This document shows, piece after piece, positions 1-7,389 of a DNA stretch of 26,249 bases; position 1 is the stretch's first letter, and every line of letters starts with the position of its first letter. The stretch comes from a virus: positions 1 through 26,249 of IMG/VR virus record IMGVR_UViG_3300025010_000216. The stretch is one strand, 5' to 3'. A program made the translations under genes and the position numbers. The notes beneath the pieces were generated by a model that made no database searches, had not been told where the DNA came from, and saw nothing but the letters and a program-made list of their open reading frames with translations.

Positions 1-2
1 CT

Positions 3-374
3 AAATTTAATAGTGATGTTGCAGTAGATTTTAGAGATAAATTACAAAGAAGTATGTGTAGTTTTCTTGTTGATGAAAGTGAAGCAGAAATTTATTTAAC
101 AAAAAATAATAAAGAATATATAGGTAGCAATGATGTAGAATTAAGTAATTGGTTTATTGCACCTTATTTAGAAATGGAATTACTTATAAATGAAACTATT
201 AATTTAGAATATCATATTTTAAATGGTAATATAAAATTAGAAACTGTAGGGACTGCTAGGAAAGATCGCTATACGAGTTGTTCATACGGAAATTTTTTTG
301 CTTCATTATTAGAAATTGATTTGTTAAAGCAAAGTCAGGATTCAGACTATGATTTTGTATTTTCATTTTCATAA
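3..374 (+). CDS. Terminase large subunit, C-terminal end (partial)
   Basis: The reading frame is open from the left window edge, so this is the 3' end of a longer gene; the ATG at 54 is internal. The visible 123 residues contain GTARKDRYTSCSYGNFF followed by a hydrophobic helix. This matches the C-terminal end of phage TerL nuclease domains, where a (R)KDRY(S/T)S segment is common. The order terminase, portal, protease, capsid supports the call. TerL is the ATP-driven packaging motor and DNA nuclease that docks on the portal vertex. The ATPase motifs lie outside the window and cannot be checked. A poorly structured A+T-rich spacer of about 120 bases separates it from the portal gene. Confidence 0.7.
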   Translation, partial: KFNSDVAVDFRDKLQRSMCSFLVDESEAEIYLTKNNKEYIGSNDVELSNWFIAPYLEMELLINETINLEYHILNGNIKLETVGTARKDRYTSCSYGNFFASLLEIDLLKQSQDSDYDFVFSFS

Positions 375-496
375 TAACACATTATTATTATTACTAATAT
401 AATTATTAACTAAAATAAATAAAAATATACATATTAATTCAAACAATAAAAACTAAATAAATAATATAAAAACACAGAAAGGAGGATTTAATTTAA

Positions 497-2170
497 TTGG
501 CAAAAAAACAAATTACAAATCCTCAATCACAAATTGAATCACAACAACAAATAGAAATAAATAATATAAACACTCATAATCCTAATACTTCTCCCCTATT
601 CTCTAATTCAAATGAAATAGAATTAAATTCATTATCTTATAGTTCTTTTTCATTAGGTAGATTAGATACTGATAATATATCAATGACTGATTTAAAACAA
701 TATGTAAAATATCCAATGATATATAATGAAATATTAAGAGTTATATCAAGACAATCATATTGTTTGAATGGAATTTATGGACAAAGTATTGATCGAATGA
801 TAGCACTTCCTACTTTATCTTATATAACTACTTTAAGAAGTAAATCTAAACAAATGAAAAATAAAAAAGATAAATTTAATACTATACTTAAAATGTTAAA
901 TATAGATAGAACAACTAGAGATATTTTAAGACATTTACTTGTTGATGGTGAATATATAGGTGTACTTAGAGATACTTCTGCTTCAAATAAAAAAATAGAC
1001 ACTTCAATGTTTACTATTGATAGTATTGATAGATTAGAAGGTTTATCTTTAGATGATAATTTTATGATTCAACCATTAGATTTAGATTATTGTAAAATAG
1101 TTGGATTTCAAAATAATATTTCAATTGCAGCGTTTGATATGATGTATTTTGATCAGTTTAAATTAAATGGATTATTAAATGAAATTAAAAATTTTCCAAA
1201 AGAATTTGTGAAAGCATATATGGATTATAAAAAAGATGCAGGAAAAAGATGGTTCATTCTTGATTATAGGAAAACTATTGCTTTAAAAGCTAAAGCAAAT
1301 GAAATTGATGCTCATGGAATTCCTTTTGGAATTTCTGCTTTTACAGATATGAAATCTAGTAATGATTATGATGATAGTCAATATCAATTAATTAGTGAAT
1401 TAGCAAGTAGTATATACTATATTATATTGCCTGAAGGGGAAAAAACTGGGTCTTGTAGTTTAAATAAAACACAACAAGATAATGTAATAGAAGCATTTAA
1501 AAATGCGGTAAAGGTAAATACAAGTGGAAATATTGCCAAAATCTCAACACTTAGTTTGGCTCCAGGAACTAAAATAGATAGATTAAGTAAAGATTCTTCA
1601 TTAATCAAAGATACATTAAGTGATGAAAATTTAAAAAAAATAGCAACAAATATTGGTATTGCTAGTTCCGCATTAAATGCTGAAAGTAATAGTGCTAATT
1701 TAGGAAGTTTGCAAATAAATTTAGATTTAATATCAGCACAAGTATTTCAATATATTAATGAAATAGCAAGAGAAGAAACAAGAGTTATTAATGAACACTT
1801 AAGTATCTTACCTAAAGATTATATAGATATTAAATTTCTTCCTATTACATGGCTTAATAAAAAGGATGTTTATGAGAAAGCAAAAGATTTATATATGACA
1901 ACTGGAGGCAGTAGAAAATTCTATATTGCAGCAGCAGGATTTGATCCAGAAGATTATCTTAGTATTTGTGATGAAGAAATTGAATTAGGGTTTGATGATA
2001 AATATTTACCACATATTACCAGTTATACTGCTAGTGATAATGCTGATACTGCAAATGAAGATGGCAATTTAGGTGGAAGACCTCAGAAAGATAATACTGA
2101 ATTAAAAGAATCAGGATTAATTACTAAAAATTTAAAAAGTAATGAACAAAAAGTTAAGAATCAAAAATAA
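497..2170 (+). CDS. Portal protein
   Basis: This 557-residue protein has the length and position of a phage portal, the dodecameric ring through which DNA enters the head and to which the terminase and tail attach. It starts at TTG 497, about 11 bases after GGAGG (481-485). The N-terminal 35 residues are Q/N-rich and look disordered. They are followed by a helical core (YVKYPMIYNEILRVISRQSY and onward) and a C-terminal segment rich in G, N and D. Residues 311-329 (LPEGEKTGSCSLNKTQQDN) are nearly repeated in the next small ORF. Assignment rests on length, gene order and general resemblance to clostridial phage portals, not on a single signature motif. Confidence 0.75.
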   Translation: MAKKQITNPQSQIESQQQIEINNINTHNPNTSPLFSNSNEIELNSLSYSSFSLGRLDTDNISMTDLKQYVKYPMIYNEILRVISRQSYCLNGIYGQSIDRMIALPTLSYITTLRSKSKQMKNKKDKFNTILKMLNIDRTTRDILRHLLVDGEYIGVLRDTSASNKKIDTSMFTIDSIDRLEGLSLDDNFMIQPLDLDYCKIVGFQNNISIAAFDMMYFDQFKLNGLLNEIKNFPKEFVKAYMDYKKDAGKRWFILDYRKTIALKAKANEIDAHGIPFGISAFTDMKSSNDYDDSQYQLISELASSIYYIILPEGEKTGSCSLNKTQQDNVIEAFKNAVKVNTSGNIAKISTLSLAPGTKIDRLSKDSSLIKDTLSDENLKKIATNIGIASSALNAESNSANLGSLQINLDLISAQVFQYINEIAREETRVINEHLSILPKDYIDIKFLPITWLNKKDVYEKAKDLYMTTGGSRKFYIAAAGFDPEDYLSICDEEIELGFDDKYLPHITSYTASDNADTANEDGNLGGRPQKDNTELKESGLITKNLKSNEQKVKNQK

Positions 2171-2192
2171 TAATTAATGGAGGAATTATAAT

Positions 2193-2423
2193 ATGGAAAA
2201 TAATATTATAAAATGTAATTATAAAGGAAATTTATTAATTTTTAATTTACCTGAAGGTGAAAGAAGTGGATCTTGTTCATTAAATAAAGAACAACAAGAT
2301 AATTTAAAGATATATATAGAAAAACAATTTGAAAAAATAAATGAAAAAAATGGTGGAGTTCTAATACTACCTCCAAAGACAAAGTTTTCTTTTATAGAAT
2401 TAAAAGATAATATTAATGAATAA
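2193..2423 (+). CDS. Small ORF copying an internal portal segment
   Basis: This 76-residue ORF has a good ribosome site (GGAGG about 11 bases before ATG). Residues 19-37 read LPEGERSGSCSLNKEQQDN and match portal residues 311-329 at 16 of 19 positions; the DNA matches at about 47 of 57 bases by eye. The resemblance continues weakly to the C-terminus, including a shared P-x-(G/K)-T-K stretch, so the whole ORF looks like a diverged copy of roughly portal residues 305-370. Whether it is a functional mini-protein or a relic of recombination next to the downstream endonuclease gene cannot be told from the sequence. The intact start and ribosome site favour expression. Confidence 0.6.
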   Translation: MENNIIKCNYKGNLLIFNLPEGERSGSCSLNKEQQDNLKIYIEKQFEKINEKNGGVLILPPKTKFSFIELKDNINE

Positions 2424-2466
2424 ATAAATTTTAAAAGATATATTGTAATAATTTTATAAAAGATAG

Positions 2467-2520
2467 TTAAGGAGTAATTAACCTTAATGATAAGACGAGT
2501 TCCTTTCGCTCGTCTTCTTT
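2467..2520 (+). terminator. Hairpin plus Rho-independent terminator
   Basis: A small hairpin (2467-2472 TTAAGG pairing with 2482-2487 CCTTAA) is followed by a stronger one: 2492-2499 AAGACGAG pairs perfectly with 2509-2516 CTCGTCTT, loop TTCCTTTCG, then CTTTTATTG. The T-run is modest. It separates the portal block from the endonuclease-like gene that starts at 2580. Confidence 0.7.
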
Positions 2521-2579
2521 TATTGTTTAATTTTAAATTATGAAAGGAAGAAAGAAATTCATTAGAAAGGAATGATAAT

Positions 2580-3767
2580 ATGAATGGTAAAAAGAAAACA
2601 CATGAAGAATTTTGTGAAGAAGTTTTTTTAATACATAAGAATATAAAAATAATAGGTAAATATAATGGTGCTAGAAATAATATAAAAGTAAAATGTTTAA
2701 ATTGCACAGGTGAATGGGAACCAATTGCTAATAGTTTATTAAGTCATGGATGCCCTTATTGTTGTCCTACACGTAAAAAAGTTTTAATAGGATATAATGA
2801 TATTTGGACAACTAACCAAAAATTGGCAATATTGCTTTTAAATCCAGATGATGGATTTAAATACACAGAACATAGCAATAAAAAAGTTGATTTTAAATGT
2901 CCAGATTGTGGTAATGTTCTAAAGAATAAAATTATAAATGATATTTCTAGAAGAGGTATATCATGTTCTAAATGTGGAGACGGTATCCCATATCCTGAAA
3001 AATTTATATATAATTTGTTAAGACAATTAAATATAACAAATGAGCATATAAAGACACAATTATCAAAAACAACTTTTAAATGGTGTAATGACTATAAGTA
3101 TGATAATTATATATCTGAGATTAATTGTATTATTGAGACTCATGGTATGCAACATTATAAAGAATCAACAGGTAATTGGACATTTTCATTAAAAGATATA
3201 CAAGAAAATGATAAACAAAAAGAACAATTAGCAAAAGAAAATGGTATTGAGAATTACATAGTTTTAGATTGTAGAGAATCAAATTTAGAATGGATTAAAA
3301 ATAGTATTATGAATAGTCTATTACCTAGTTTATTAAATTTTAAAGAAGAAGATATTGATTGGTTGAAGTGTCATGAATATGCTTGTAATAGTTTAGTAAA
3401 AATAGCATGTGATCATTGGAATAATGGAATTAAAAATATCAATAATATTACAAATATAATTAATTTACATCGTGATACTATTAGAAAATATCTTAAACAA
3501 GGAGCAGAATTAGGTTGGTGTGATTACGATCCTAAAAAAGAATTTAAGAAAAATTTACAAGATAATATAATTAGAAGTACAAAAGTAACTTCTAAAATGG
3601 TTATGTGTATAGAAACAGGACAAATTTTTAAATCAATATCAGAAGCAGCAAAAATTGTATTAAATGGTTCTAATCATATCTCTTCATGTTGCAGAGGTAT
3701 AAGAAATACTTGTGGAAAATTAGAAGATGGAACTCCGTTACATTGGAAATATGTAGATAATATTTAA
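2580..3767 (+). CDS. Homing-endonuclease-like protein: zinc ribbons, PD-(D/E)XK-type core, NUMOD1-like C-terminus
   Basis: This 395-residue protein has two N-terminal zinc-ribbon units: C39xxC42 with CPYC near 58-61, and C107xxC110 with C129xxC132. The central segment (about 135-240) includes YDNYISEINCIIETHGMQHY. This is the signature of phage Vsr-like/EDxHD endonucleases, whose core is beta-strand, E-x-x-G-x-Q-H-Y, then a helix with charged residues. The C-terminus (about 335-395: CIETGQIFKSISEAAKIV, ending WKYV) resembles the NUMOD1 DNA-binding domain of homing endonucleases. Such enzymes cut intron-less or gene-less alleles so that repair copies their own gene. The gene sits between portal and protease genes, a usual place for a free-standing homing gene. 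The usual second acidic residue is replaced by H188, so activity is uncertain. Confidence 0.75.
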   Translation: MNGKKKTHEEFCEEVFLIHKNIKIIGKYNGARNNIKVKCLNCTGEWEPIANSLLSHGCPYCCPTRKKVLIGYNDIWTTNQKLAILLLNPDDGFKYTEHSNKKVDFKCPDCGNVLKNKIINDISRRGISCSKCGDGIPYPEKFIYNLLRQLNITNEHIKTQLSKTTFKWCNDYKYDNYISEINCIIETHGMQHYKESTGNWTFSLKDIQENDKQKEQLAKENGIENYIVLDCRESNLEWIKNSIMNSLLPSLLNFKEEDIDWLKCHEYACNSLVKIACDHWNNGIKNINNITNIINLHRDTIRKYLKQGAELGWCDYDPKKEFKKNLQDNIIRSTKVTSKMVMCIETGQIFKSISEAAKIVLNGSNHISSCCRGIRNTCGKLEDGTPLHWKYVDNI

Positions 3768-3787
3768 AGGAGGTGAAAAATAATTTT

Positions 3788-5473
3788 GTGAATAATTTAA
3801 TTATAAAATCAAATAATCAATACATAGAAATATGTGAAATGTCTGAAGAAGATGTTGCAGGTAGAGTAAAAATTCGTATGTCTTGTTTAGAAATAGTTCC
3901 AGATAATTCACATTATAATTCTAACGGAATTTCATGGTTAGAGGAATATATAGATGATAACTTGAAATCTGCAATTGGTATGCCATATGTTGTATCCTGG
4001 TTTGATGAAGAAAATCAAATACCTAGTGATCATGGAACAATGTCATACAATGAAGATGGATATGTTGAATTTGAAGGCGTGTCTGTAGGGTCTGTTCAAA
4101 ATTGCTTTATAGAAGATGTAGAAATTGATGGAATAACAAAAAAACTTCTTATGACAGAAGGGTATTTATATAGTCAGAGGTATCCTTTATTTGTAAAGTG
4201 GCTAAGAGAAGAAATTTTAAACAATAAAGTTTATGGTTCAATTGAAATTAATGGTAAAGGTAAAAATAAAAAAATTGAATATTTAGATGGGTCTACAAAC
4301 AGTGATGGAAGTATGAAAGATGGCAGAATTCCGACAAAATTCGACTTTTCTGGTTTAGCAATTTTATATTTAACTGAACCTTCAGATAAGAATAGTATTG
4401 TTTTTGAGGTTAATTCTAAACAAGATAACCTTGATATAAATACCAAAGTAACTACAGGAAAGGAGGATGATATTTTGGGTGATAAAAATATAAATAATAT
4501 AATTATTGAATTAAATGAATTAAATTACAATGATATTGCGACTTTAGTGGAAAATGTTTTTAATAAAAAAATTAACAATATAGAAAATGAAGAATATCAT
4601 TATTATTATATTCATAAATTCTATCCAACTAATTCTACATTTGTAATGAAATGTTGGAGTAAAGTAGGAGAATATTATAAGAGTTCATATTCCATTGAAA
4701 ATTCAAAGGTTATTATCGGTGACATTATAAAAGTTGAAGAATCATGGGAACCAGTAAATGGTGAGCGATCTATAGAAATTAATAAGTCACTGATTAATAT
4801 ATTAAACAATCAAACAAAGGAGGAAAAAATCAAAATGGATGAAAAAATTGTATTAGAATTTAATCAAAAAATCGAAGATAAAATTAATGAAATTAATTCA
4901 TTAACTAAATCTTTGGAACAAAAGGAATTAGAAGTTAGCACTTTGACTAAATCTTTAGATGAAAATGTAGTAGAAATTAATACTCTTACTGAAAAGGCAA
5001 AAGAATTAGAGGCAAAAGTAATTGAAGTTAATACTTTAACTGAAAAAATTCAAGAATTAGATAGTAAAGTAATTGAACTAAATACTACTATCGTTGAAGT
5101 TAATAAACTACTTGAATCTGAAAAAGCAGAAAAAGAATCTCTTACTATAGAAGTTAATTCTTTTAGGGAAGAGAAAACAAAATTAGAATCAGAAGCAAAA
5201 ATTGCAGAAGTTAATGCTTATTTTGAAACTGAAATTACTAAGAATGGTTTTGAAGAAGCAGAAATAAATTCACTTAAATCTTTTGTAGATGCTGTTGATT
5301 TAGATGGATTAAAGAAAGTAGAAGCAGAATTATGTGCAAAGAAATTTAAAGAAATGATTGCTGAAGGTAGTAATGTAGAAACCAATACTAAGAATGATAT
5401 GTTTATTTCTATTAAAGAAAAAGATGTTAAAAGAATTCCAGGTAGTATCCCTTCTTTCTTTAAAGAAGTTTAA
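3788..5473 (+). CDS. Prohead protease fused to coiled-coil scaffold
   Basis: A frame-opening GTG at 3773 lies inside the ribosome site AAAGGAGGTG, so the in-frame GTG at 3788 is the better start (561 residues). Residues below are numbered from 3773. Residues 1-200 resemble phage prohead proteases: LYSQRYPLFVKWLREEI then VYGSIEI, with S156 a candidate nucleophile and H87 a candidate partner. Such proteases trim the scaffold and often the capsid protein inside the prohead. Residues about 235-345 form a separate domain (YHYYYIHKFYP; VEESWEPV). From about 355 on comes a long coiled coil with imperfect repeats of EVNTLTEKIQELDSKVIE type, ending in a helical tail, as expected of a scaffold. Two in-frame internal starts are annotated separately. 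It lies between an endonuclease-like gene and the capsid genes. Confidence 0.65.
   Translation: MNNLIIKSNNQYIEICEMSEEDVAGRVKIRMSCLEIVPDNSHYNSNGISWLEEYIDDNLKSAIGMPYVVSWFDEENQIPSDHGTMSYNEDGYVEFEGVSVGSVQNCFIEDVEIDGITKKLLMTEGYLYSQRYPLFVKWLREEILNNKVYGSIEINGKGKNKKIEYLDGSTNSDGSMKDGRIPTKFDFSGLAILYLTEPSDKNSIVFEVNSKQDNLDINTKVTTGKEDDILGDKNINNIIIELNELNYNDIATLVENVFNKKINNIENEEYHYYYIHKFYPTNSTFVMKCWSKVGEYYKSSYSIENSKVIIGDIIKVEESWEPVNGERSIEINKSLINILNNQTKEEKIKMDEKIVLEFNQKIEDKINEINSLTKSLEQKELEVSTLTKSLDENVVEINTLTEKAKELEAKVIEVNTLTEKIQELDSKVIELNTTIVEVNKLLESEKAEKESLTIEVNSFREEKTKLESEAKIAEVNAYFETEITKNGFEEAEINSLKSFVDAVDLDGLKKVEAELCAKKFKEMIAEGSNVETNTKNDMFISIKEKDVKRIPGSIPSFFKEV
4475..5473 (+). CDS. Possible nested in-frame product (middle domain plus scaffold)
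   Basis: Inside the protease-scaffold gene, AAAGGAGG (4459-4466) is followed eight bases later by an in-frame TTG at 4475. Initiation there would give 332 residues beginning MGDKNINN, lacking the protease domain but keeping the middle domain and the scaffold. The ribosome site lies exactly at the boundary after the protease domain, which argues that it is not accidental in such A-rich DNA. It is also possible that protease and middle domain were once separate genes that fused by loss of a stop codon. Confidence 0.4.
   Translation: MGDKNINNIIIELNELNYNDIATLVENVFNKKINNIENEEYHYYYIHKFYPTNSTFVMKCWSKVGEYYKSSYSIENSKVIIGDIIKVEESWEPVNGERSIEINKSLINILNNQTKEEKIKMDEKIVLEFNQKIEDKINEINSLTKSLEQKELEVSTLTKSLDENVVEINTLTEKAKELEAKVIEVNTLTEKIQELDSKVIELNTTIVEVNKLLESEKAEKESLTIEVNSFREEKTKLESEAKIAEVNAYFETEITKNGFEEAEINSLKSFVDAVDLDGLKKVEAELCAKKFKEMIAEGSNVETNTKNDMFISIKEKDVKRIPGSIPSFFKEV
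4835..5473 (+). CDS. Nested in-frame scaffold protein
   Basis: AAAGGAGG (about 4816-4823) precedes an in-frame ATG at 4835. The predicted 212-residue product starts MDEKIVLEFNQKIEDKINE and is almost entirely coiled coil, with heptad-like repeats NTLTEK...ELxxKVIE. In lambda (C/Nu3) and many relatives the scaffold is made from an internal start in the protease gene and shares its C-terminus. The sequence here has the same arrangement. The product would line the inside of the prohead and be removed by the protease. The start codon is ATG, unlike the weaker GTG of the full-length protein, so more scaffold than protease could be made. Confidence 0.6.
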   Translation: MDEKIVLEFNQKIEDKINEINSLTKSLEQKELEVSTLTKSLDENVVEINTLTEKAKELEAKVIEVNTLTEKIQELDSKVIELNTTIVEVNKLLESEKAEKESLTIEVNSFREEKTKLESEAKIAEVNAYFETEITKNGFEEAEINSLKSFVDAVDLDGLKKVEAELCAKKFKEMIAEGSNVETNTKNDMFISIKEKDVKRIPGSIPSFFKEV

Positions 5474-5525
5474 AGAAGGTAAATATAATAAATTACTAAA
5501 ATAAAATTAATAGGAGGTAATAAAT

Positions 5526-6044
5526 ATGAGTTTATTCAAGTTTCATGATTCTAATTTTCTTAATGGTTATAACAAACCTAATGTGTTAGCAATTGCAGAT
5601 ACATATAATGGTTATCAGTTTAATGTTGTTTCTGATACTCAGGTAATTGTTCCTGATTTAGCTACTGCAAAATTAGGTGATATTTGGGTTATGTTAAATA
5701 TTATTGACAAACCTGAAATTATTAATACTGATGATTATAAAGTTATTGCTGGTGAGTATATTCGTGCATTTAGACTTAAAGATTATGTTGGTCAACAATT
5801 GGACATGTCTTCTGATTTAGTTACTGATACATTTGCTAATGTTGCGGAAGGTGATTTTATTATTGGTAGATCTGTAGCAGATGCTACTAATACTCAAAAA
5901 TGGACTAAAACTGCCGATCCTTCTACATATGCAATTTATCTTAAAGTTATTAGAAAAACTACTTTTGGTGCTTTTACTATTGATGCTAATGGTGGAACTG
6001 TTCCTGGTGGTTATGTTGTAGAAATTATGTCTAATGATTTGTAA
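5526..6044 (+). CDS. Probable capsid accessory (decoration) protein
   Basis: This 172-residue protein has a strong ribosome site (AGGAGGTAATAAAT before ATG). It is predicted to be mostly beta-strand with little charge clustering, and shows no signal peptide, membrane segment or cysteine pair. I recognise no family motif. Its place directly between scaffold and major capsid genes is that of lambda gpD-like head decoration or stabilisation proteins. The call is therefore contextual. Segments such as VIVPDLATAKLGDIWVMLNI and the glycine-rich end (GGTVPGGYVVEIM) fit a compact virion beta-protein. Confidence 0.4.
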   Translation: MSLFKFHDSNFLNGYNKPNVLAIADTYNGYQFNVVSDTQVIVPDLATAKLGDIWVMLNIIDKPEIINTDDYKVIAGEYIRAFRLKDYVGQQLDMSSDLVTDTFANVAEGDFIIGRSVADATNTQKWTKTADPSTYAIYLKVIRKTTFGAFTIDANGGTVPGGYVVEIMSNDL

Positions 6045-6123
6045 GATTGGTTTTATTAGAGTATTAAAATAATTATATAAGTATTATTAAATAAACAATA
6101 AATAAAAATAGGAGGTATTCAAT

Positions 6124-7239
6124 ATGAATTTAGGAATTGACTTTAAGAATTTAAGTGAAAATGCTGAACAAGTTGAAATTAATAAAATTGTAAAAAATAG
6201 ATTGTCTAATGCTCGTCCTAGTGAAGAAGTAGAAATTTTTACTAATATACTTTATGGTAAAGATGTTAGTAAATATGGTAAAAAAGTTGATACTGTGATG
6301 GATCAAATTAAGACATTAGCAGGTATGGCTAATGATGGTAATACCAAAGCAAAAGCAGAATTAAATGCTATTAGAACTATTACTATTCAACAACCTTTGG
6401 AGAAGAGATTAGCGATTAATAATGCTATGGGCCAAGTAACACATGTAAAAGAAAATGAGGAATTGAGGTTCTCCGTAGTCCAGTTACAAGGGGATAAGTC
6501 AAGAATTCAGGCAAATTCTGGTTCGTTTGTGTTCCCTATCGTTAAAAAGAGAACTGGTACTATGACAGTTCAAAATGCTACTGGTGGTTTAATTATTGAT
6601 CCTAGAGAATTATTGTCTGGTGATACTAATACAATGGCATATGCCAATGAACAAGTAATGACTGATATTATTAATCAAATGGTACTTTCTCATATCAATG
6701 CTTTAAGAAGTTCTATTACAGCGGCTACTACTTTAAAGAATTATGAGGAAGGTATTACTAAAACATCAGTTGAAAGCGTTAGAAGAAAAGCAAGACGTTT
6801 TGGCACTTCGGTAACAATCATGGGAGATTATAGTGCTGTAAGTAAACTTGGTGAAATTACTACTTTTAGCACTGTATCAGCAGGAACAGAATTTAGATTT
6901 CCTGATTATGTGATGGAAGAAATCATGAAAACTGGTCTTATTAAGAATTACAAAGGAAGTATTGTTGTGGAAATGCCTAATAGTTATAATATGATTAATC
7001 TTAATACTGCTGGTGATTTTTATGCACCGCAACTTCCTACAACTGATTTGTGGTTTATTCCTCAAGGCTTTATTTCACCACTTCAGATCGGAATACAAGG
7101 GTCGTTACAGACAATGACAGCCACAGACATTAATTTGCGTGCAGAAGTGATAAGGTTCGACATTAGTTACGGAAATAAGGTATTAATTGAAATGATTCCT
7201 GCAATGGGATATATTTATGATGATGCTTTAGCCGAGTAA
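6124..7239 (+). CDS. Major capsid protein (HK97-like fold likely)
   Basis: This 371-residue protein starts at ATG after AGGAGG. The N-terminal 100 residues are helical and charged and could be a delta-like scaffolding segment removed by the protease. A beta-rich core follows, with F-P-I-V-K-K-R-T-G-T near residue 140 (an E-loop-like region), DPRELLSGDTN, a long helix (VMTDIINQMVLSHINALRSS) and a C-terminal strand region ending RFDISYGNKVLIEMIPAMGY, typical of the P and A domains of HK97-type capsids. Position after protease, scaffold and accessory gene agrees. Codons in about 6430-6545 and 7080-7175 are noticeably less A+T-rich than in the rest of the gene. Confidence 0.8.
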   Translation: MNLGIDFKNLSENAEQVEINKIVKNRLSNARPSEEVEIFTNILYGKDVSKYGKKVDTVMDQIKTLAGMANDGNTKAKAELNAIRTITIQQPLEKRLAINNAMGQVTHVKENEELRFSVVQLQGDKSRIQANSGSFVFPIVKKRTGTMTVQNATGGLIIDPRELLSGDTNTMAYANEQVMTDIINQMVLSHINALRSSITAATTLKNYEEGITKTSVESVRRKARRFGTSVTIMGDYSAVSKLGEITTFSTVSAGTEFRFPDYVMEEIMKTGLIKNYKGSIVVEMPNSYNMINLNTAGDFYAPQLPTTDLWFIPQGFISPLQIGIQGSLQTMTATDINLRAEVIRFDISYGNKVLIEMIPAMGYIYDDALAE

Positions 7240-7246
7240 ATAACTA

Positions 7247-7275
7247 TTGACAGAATACTAAAATAATTGTATAAT
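7247..7275 (+). promoter_or_regulatory. Consensus sigma-70/sigma-A promoter
   Basis: TTGACA (7247-7252) and TATAAT (7270-7275) are separated by exactly 17 bases. The predicted start of transcription is near A7282, which is also the first base of the 60-nt structured RNA. It lies eight bases after the capsid gene stop. Confidence 0.85.
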
Positions 7276-7281
7276 ACATTT

Positions 7282-7341
7282 AGGGATAGATAAAGAAGTC
7301 ATGATCTTTATCGAAAAGAGTAATTCCGATACTCCTTCCCT
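7282..7341 (+). ncRNA. 60-nt three-way-junction RNA, copy 1
   Basis: Closing stem: AGGGA (7282-7286) with TCCCT (7337-7341). Second stem: 7289-7296 GATAAAGA with 7305-7312 TCTTTATC. Third stem: 7318-7322 GAGTA with 7330-7334 TACTC, loop ATTCCGA. The second and third stems are joined by GAAAA. A second copy of identical length with different but still pairing stems lies at 16820-16879. A consensus promoter places the 5' end at the first base of the closing stem. The following sequence is T-rich but has no clear terminator. The downstream gene is an endonuclease-like gene (7390). I do not recognise the family. Confidence 0.65.
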
Positions 7342-7389
7342 ATTTAATTATATATTTTTCGGAAAATAAATTACTACGGAGGTAATGAA

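Noticed and set aside
2219-2707. 162-codon reverse-strand ORF across the portal copy and intergenic region
   Set aside because: Its codons mirror the portal-like ORF on the other strand, it crosses a terminator, and it has low-complexity F/I/L/S composition typical of shadow frames.
3773-3787. GTG at 3773 as the start of the protease gene
   Set aside because: It is part of the ribosome site AAAGGAGGTG itself; the in-frame GTG at 3788 is better placed. The same reasoning applies to the GTGs at 19331 and 25282.
7282-7341. Hammerhead or other known self-cleaving ribozyme
   Set aside because: The three-way junction is suggestive, but the hammerhead core CTGATGA is absent and no other ribozyme consensus fits.
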